A stretch of 64,000 nucleotides of DNA from Pseudopithomyces maydicus. Lineage: Eukaryota > Ascomycota > Dothideomycetes > Pleosporales > Didymosphaeriaceae. The first letter of the stretch is position 1. Every line of letters starts with the position of its first letter. This document shows positions 59,058-64,000 of this stretch, piece after piece. The stretch covers positions 1,074,001 to 1,138,000 of the forward strand of contig JANTUC010000018.1 in the NCBI GenBank assembly GCA_026873275.1, written 5' to 3'. The notes beneath the pieces were generated by a model. That model was not told the origin of the DNA. It worked only from the letters and a program-made list of their open reading frames with translations, and searched no databases. Position numbers and translations under genes: made by a program.

Positions 59058-59632
59058 ATCGGTTTAAAGTCAATACATGCCTTTGGAAAGCTCACACACG
59101 GCCATGTTCAGGCGGTTGCCGTATATGGACGGTGGGTCAAATAACTATGAGCCTTAGTACGCCTTTAGTAAGATCAACTTCTTATCGCTATCATCACGTG
59201 TGGACCCACTTGATCCGACGGTGAACGTCACCAGTCATAACAACGCGTGACGCGTCTCTACCCGTGGGCAAAACATCAGTTGAATCTATGCCAGCATACA
59301 GTTTGTCCAGGCCATTGCACACAGGCAGGACAGCCTAGGCCATGCGTAAGATTGCGTTGGACTTACCCAAAATACTTGACGACTAAAAATGGAGTGTTTT
59401 TTGAATTATATTTGATATTCATTGCTCATGACTACTCCACGCTCAAGCCTGTAAAACTGGAGAAAGATAACCTGCAACACCGAGAACGCCTAGCCAGATG
59501 AACAAATGACCCGTTCACACGTCCAGTCCCTACCGACCCAACCTATACCATAATGGGGATATCACAAACACGGCCTCAGGTAGAGCCTGTCAGAAGAAAT
59601 CATACACGAAGGTTAATGCTTCTCGCGAGGAC
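59058..59632. other. convergent 3' interval, no gene seen
   Basis: Between the hydrolase and histone H1 stops. No gene or repeat recognised. Confidence 0.6.
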
Positions 59633-60873
59633 TCATGCCTCGGCCTTCTTGGGCGTGGCGCGCTTCGGTGTCGCCTTTTTGGTTGCGGCAGCCTTCTTGG
59701 CCGGTGCCTTCTTTCCAGCTGCCTTGGGGGCAGCGGCCTTGGTCTTTGTCACACGACCAGACTTGGTCTTGCTCAAAACTGCGAAGTCTTCCTTGGGGAG
59801 TGCAGGAGCAGGAACGGCTGCCTTGCGGGGCTTGCTGGCATTAGCCTTTGGCTTTGCGGCGGGCTTTGCGGCTGCAGTCTTCTTTGTGGTAGCCTTGGTC
59901 ACGGTAGCCTTCTTAGCGGCAGGGGCCTTGGCCTTCTGTCGTGATCATCAGCACGCTTACTCCTCAGATAAGTATGCCCGATATTACTTACGGTAGCTGT
60001 GGCCTTCTTGGTCTTAGCAGCAGTCTCCTTCTTCGACTTGGGTTCCGCCTTTGCCTTTGTAGCCTTCGGCGCTGCCTTCTTCTCGGCTTTGGGCTCGGCC
60101 TTCTCCTTCTTCGCAGCGGCAGGCTTAGCCTCCTTTGCATCCTTCTTAGCGAGCTTTATGCTGCCGGACTTCTGGCCTGGAATGAATGTTAGCAAGAACC
60201 AACCCAAGGTGCTGAGCCGTCCGCAATGTCAGATTAATACACGCCGGCATGAACATGGGAAGTGGCGCTGGTAACAGGTGGACGTACCCTTGGGGAAGCT
60301 GAAGTCGCCGCTCTCGAGACCCTTGCGAATGGCACCATTCACACGGCTCTTAAACATGGCATCGGTAGGATTTCCAAGGGAGTTGTTGGCCTTGATGTAC
60401 TTCTGAATGGCTTGGCGACTGTCAAAACACACAAGGTCAGCGCGTTGTTCTCGAGCGGTATGAGTCGGAAGCGGCACGTAAGCGCCAAAGAGGCACTTGG
60501 CCTCTGGGAGGCAACATACCTGGAACCATTACGCTCTTTGAGCTGTTACGGGTAGCAAACACGTCAGTAAGGCTGGTCTTCAATTTTCGGAACGTGGAAG
60601 GGGCTTGTTGTGGAGTGCGATCCGATGACCACCTGGACATGACTGGGCAGGTGCGGGGAACGCAATGCGCCTGATGAGGTGGACGTACATTAATGATTGC
60701 GTCTTTGACCATATCTACGGTACATAGTCAGCAAAGACCAGAGAATACGATGCATCCAGTGCGCCAGACGCGCGACGGCGTGGTGGGCGTCACATACCGA
60801 TATAAGAGCCATGAGCAGGCGCGGCGGCAACGGCCTTCTTAGTGGAAGCGGCGGTGGACTTTTTGGGAGGCAT
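59633..60873 (-). CDS. H1: linker histone H1
   Basis: Six exons: 60873-60798, 60714-60689 (26 nt), 60542-60520 (23 nt), 60418-60288, 60176-59992 and 59935-59633, all in phase, 247 residues. The ATG is in context CACAATGCC. The globular H15 winged-helix domain (about 22-95) is spread over four exons: GSYIDMVKDAIINLKERNG, SSRQAIQKYIKANNSLG, MFKSRVNGAIRKGLESGDF. A long Lys/Ala/Pro tail follows (KPAAAKKEKAEPK, KKAPAKKAAATKK). It binds linker DNA between nucleosomes. Many small introns in the globular domain are known for filamentous-fungal H1 genes, whereas the yeast gene has none. Confidence 0.94.
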
Positions 60874-62242
60874 TGTGATTGCTGGTAAGATGCGGTTGTA
60901 GAGGATTTCAAGGCGGTTGGAACGAGGGTCAAATGATGCTATTCGGATGTTGTGGTGTTGGGATGGGAATCTCGGAAGGTCTGGACAGGTGCAGAGGCAC
61001 GCGGGGTGGGCAACCGCCTTCCTTATATACTTTGCACGGGCCAACTGTGATCCAGCGAAACCCAACCGCTGGATCTGCACTAGCGAGCCTAGAGTCTGAT
61101 CTACTCTGATCTGGCGCGGCCTTTTGTTCCCAAGTACGCTGGGCGCCTGGACTTGGGGCGCGGTTCTGTTGGGCGTTGCGTTCGGGGTCTGGGATGGCCG
61201 CTGCTCGCTTTGCGCGCTTCCTCGCGCCCCCCGCCGCTATCTCCAACGCCCACCTTGTTGGCCCCGATCACCTCGTGTAGTCTCCCTCGACACTTGCTGC
61301 TCCCGGGGAGTAGCAGCTGTAGTAGTTGCCTGACAGCAAGCCTTGTCTGGACATGCCACTCATCCCGAGACACCCGGATACTTGATTCGTGTTGCTGCCT
61401 GTCCATTTTCGCTGCTGCAGTCTAGTGTGTTGCTCGTCGCGTCGCTTTGCATCGAATGCCACTGCGCGTACTATCATCCGCCATGGTGTTTGTTTCAACC
61501 AACACTCGACGATACTAGATCTACCCATCTCATGTTCGGCTTGCGGCCCTGTCCTCCATTACGTGTCACCATACACGACTCCATCTTCTTGACGTGCATT
61601 GCTGTGGGCTATTGGCGCGTACGTATCCCGCCTGTCAGGTGCACCATTGCATGTCACGCGCGCTTCGTGTTGACACTGTGTAATCTACTTGCACGTTCCC
61701 GTATAGCTCATAACAGTATCAGAAATGGACCATCTAGCCATGTTTGACTGACCTAGTTGCGAAAAGTGCTCAATGTCTACCTTTGGTGAGTTCCAACTCT
61801 GGCTCGCCGCCTCGCGTCCATCACACCACAAGCAGGCAAGACATCCGTGCCTAGGTGATTTTCAGATCACATATCATTCGTGCACCGCATAATCGTCAGG
61901 AATTTCATTGCAATTCATTTCAGTGGAAACCCAATAAACCACTCTCCACCAGAGTATCAGCGCCACTGATAAGCATGTGAACCACCTAGTGCCACTTGAA
62001 CATGCGCAATCAGCACGTTATGTTCAAGGCCAATGCATACTCAACGCCGCCCAATGTCTCAATCTTTCCACCATGGTCGATGCACCATCTCAACCAGAAA
62101 CGCCGTCGCTAAATAATACACGGGAAAGAAGAAAGAAACCACTTTGGCCTCCTGGGGCAAGATTTCCGGCCACATCCACAATGAAAACAACGCAGAGGAA
62201 AATCGAATTGGGGTATAAGGGCATTGGTGCATCCTTGCGTGC
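60874..62242. other. intergenic, histone H1 promoter
   Basis: 1.37 kb upstream of histone H1 and downstream of TAF1. Frames at 61101-61747 and 61977-62402 lack motifs, the last being antisense to the TAF1 3' exon. No gene is called. Confidence 0.6.
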
Positions 62243-64000
62243 TCAAAAAGGTGAGCCAGCGCCTGGAATCAGCGGGCCTGGAGTCGAAGCAATGGGTGTC
62301 CCTGCCACTGTGACAGGACTGGCGGCGCCAGCATCTCGGAAAGTGTCGCTCTGCTTCTTCGAGCCGTTGAGCAGAGGGCAAAGCCTAGTACACATCTGTT
62401 AGCAAAAGTACCAAAGGGGAGGGTGGAATCATAACATATATGTATGCATGATCGAATATTGTGAGGTTCAATCGAGTGAGCAGTAGAAAATGGGTTTCAC
62501 GCACTTTTTGTTTGTCTTTATATGACCGACTTCGCCACAGTTGGCACATTTCCTCGGGGTAGAGCTACTCTTGCCGTTAGCTGGTGCGATCCCTTTGGCT
62601 TTTTCGCGACCCTCGCGACGCTCGATATTGCGCTGAAGGCGCGCCATCTCTGCTTTCAGCTTCAACATTTGCTGGTGGTCAAACTCGGCATTACCAGTTG
62701 GTTTGATGTCGTCTATGTTCATGCTTAACAGCCTCTGTTGCTTCTTGCGCTTCATATACAACTTGATCACCTCCGGATCTGTGACAATCTGTACCCTCTC
62801 TTCAATCTCGCCGTGGTTGTTCCTGAACTTGCGGACGATACGGAGCTTCTTGCCACGCGAATCCCCGGCACTGTTGCGACTGAACTGGCTCATAGTCTCG
62901 TCTTCGCCCCTTAAGCCAGAATACGGAGTAGGGGCCTCTGACCGTCCACGAGCAGCATTGGGCTGAGATATGGCATCGGCATCCATGTCTTCCATCTCGG
63001 GGATTGCAACGGAGCTCAAGCTGGCCTTCTGCTTGTTCCAGATGCGCTTGATGGCATCCTCGTACTGTTGCTGTTGCTTTTGAACATTATAGCTGTGACC
63101 TCCATTGTCCTTCTTGTTCTTGGCGTCGATCTTATCTGCTGTGCTCTCGCCAATATCTTTGAACCCACCCTTCATGGAAGTCTTGATAAAGCTGAAACCT
63201 TCATTGCAACCAGTAGGATCACCTTCCCCATGCAGTGTGAGCATTGCTTTACCTGCGCAAGCATTCAGGAAGTTTTTGGTAGTATGCCACGGTGCCAATT
63301 TCAACTCAAGTGCCTCATTTCCATCGCCTTCTTCGTCATCCTGTATTTCGTTGGTCTTGATGCCGGCATCTTGGAGGGCCTTGTCGCCAGCATGCATGGA
63401 GTCAATCAAACAAATGTCTTCCGGTTTAATCCAAGTGCGCAACGTAGGCTCGTCTGGAATAGTCTCGCCATCTACAGGTTGCCAAGTTGTCAGGGTTTTA
63501 TCGTATTTCATAATCTCCCTCATCCTAGATCGGTTCTGCGCAATTTCTGTGCCAGGAAGGTGGGCTTTGATGGCCTCATTACTAACCCATGGCTGCCTGA
63601 GATTGTTCTGTTGACCTCGCCGGTACAGCCGGAAAGCCAGCATCTTGAGCCGCTTCTTGGAGGCTTCAGTCACCTTGCGGGCATGTGTACCAGGCACCTC
63701 CGTGTAAGGGAACTCCTGACCAACGACAACGAGATTATCGATATTGCGCATGTAATATTTGGAGCCGTGTGTTCCTGTATGGCTCCTGCTGACAAGATAA
63801 TCGGTCTTCGCCGCATTATGTTGGAAAATAGGAGCACGATACATTGCATTCTGGAGTGTCAGCCACTCCTCGCCTGGCATGACGGGACCAAACATCGAGA
63901 ATGGGCTCTTGTCATGTGGCAACAAGATCTGTGTTTCTCCAATCGCAGGCTTTGGTCGGGTGTTATCATCAGCAGTCTTGCGACGATAATAGTTGAAAAT
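62243..64000 (-). CDS. TAF1: TFIID subunit TAF1, 3' part only
   Basis: The gene enters from the right edge, already in an open exon at 64000, and ends at the TGA at 62243-62245. Exons seen are 64000-62505 and 62384-62243, with a 120-nt intron whose donor GTGCGT interrupts the zinc knuckle. The visible 545 residues hold the DUF3591 core of TAF1 (FSMFGPVMPGEEWLTLQNAM, FPYTEVPG, RLYRRGQQNNLRQPWVSNEA) and a basic region (KLRIVRKFRN, MKRKKQQRLLSMN). The C-terminal CCHC knuckle is CANCGEVGHIKTNKK plus LCPLLNG. Like yeast TAF1 and unlike the animal protein, it lacks C-terminal bromodomains. TAF1 is the largest TFIID subunit and contacts promoter DNA. The start lies outside the window. Confidence 0.92.

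Noticed and set aside
61977..62402. Plus-strand 141-codon frame
   Set aside because: Its right part is exactly antisense to the spliced TAF1 3' exon, whose zinc-knuckle continuation fixes the minus strand as coding.

Overview
This is nuclear DNA of a filamentous ascomycete (Pezizomycotina; Dothideomycetes is my best guess, but no marker here settles the class). The evidence is gene density (24 protein genes and one tRNA in 64 kb), short GT-AG introns mostly of 45-60 nt, a fungal gene repertoire and a tRNA-Ser with an intron. There are no bacterial, viral or transposon genes and no CRISPR. Most exon models below were built by hand: each junction was chosen so that splice sites, reading phase and family motifs agree.

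Layout. 1-10 kb: a PLP-dependent decarboxylase diverges from an SGS1/BLM-type RecQ helicase, followed by a sugar transporter. 10-15 kb: a gene-poor stretch, a small secreted cupredoxin and a secreted L-asparaginase. 15-25 kb: an SLM1-like F-BAR/PH protein, the deubiquitinase UBP2 and a Tim17/NDUFA11-like complex I subunit. 25-36 kb: a BAHD-like acyltransferase, tubulin cofactor C, an NAD(P)-binding protein, UBP8, tRNA-Ser(CGA) and a Bli-3-like flavin-binding protein. 36-44 kb: a ubiquitin-like/AN1 zinc-finger fusion, a cytochrome b5-acyl-CoA dehydrogenase fusion, an RSC1/2 remodeller subunit and OTU1. 44-53 kb: VPS41, an unrecognised membrane protein and a SIRT6/7-like sirtuin. 53-64 kb: MSS4, an epoxide-hydrolase-like enzyme, histone H1 and the 3' part of TAF1, which runs off the right edge.

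The genes are mainly housekeeping and do not form one pathway. Loose themes are ubiquitin handling (UBP2, UBP8, UBL-AN1, OTU1), chromatin and transcription (SGS1, UBP8/SAGA, RSC, sirtuin, H1, TAF1/TFIID), and PtdIns(4,5)P2 and membranes (MSS4 makes the lipid that SLM1 binds; VPS41 acts at the vacuole).

The most striking window-wide signal is that five unrelated conserved genes (sugar transporter, SLM1, UBL-AN1, VPS41, epoxide-hydrolase-like) are each broken by exactly one missing base, always in a homopolymer run of 4-5 where the protein family calls for one more. In every case adding one base makes the whole multi-exon gene close in phase. This looks like homopolymer undercalling in the assembly rather than pseudogenisation. 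The most interesting biological candidates are the UBL-AN1 fusion with an LRGG-Met junction, the SIRT6/7-like sirtuin, the cytochrome b5-ACAD fusion and the divergent asparaginase.
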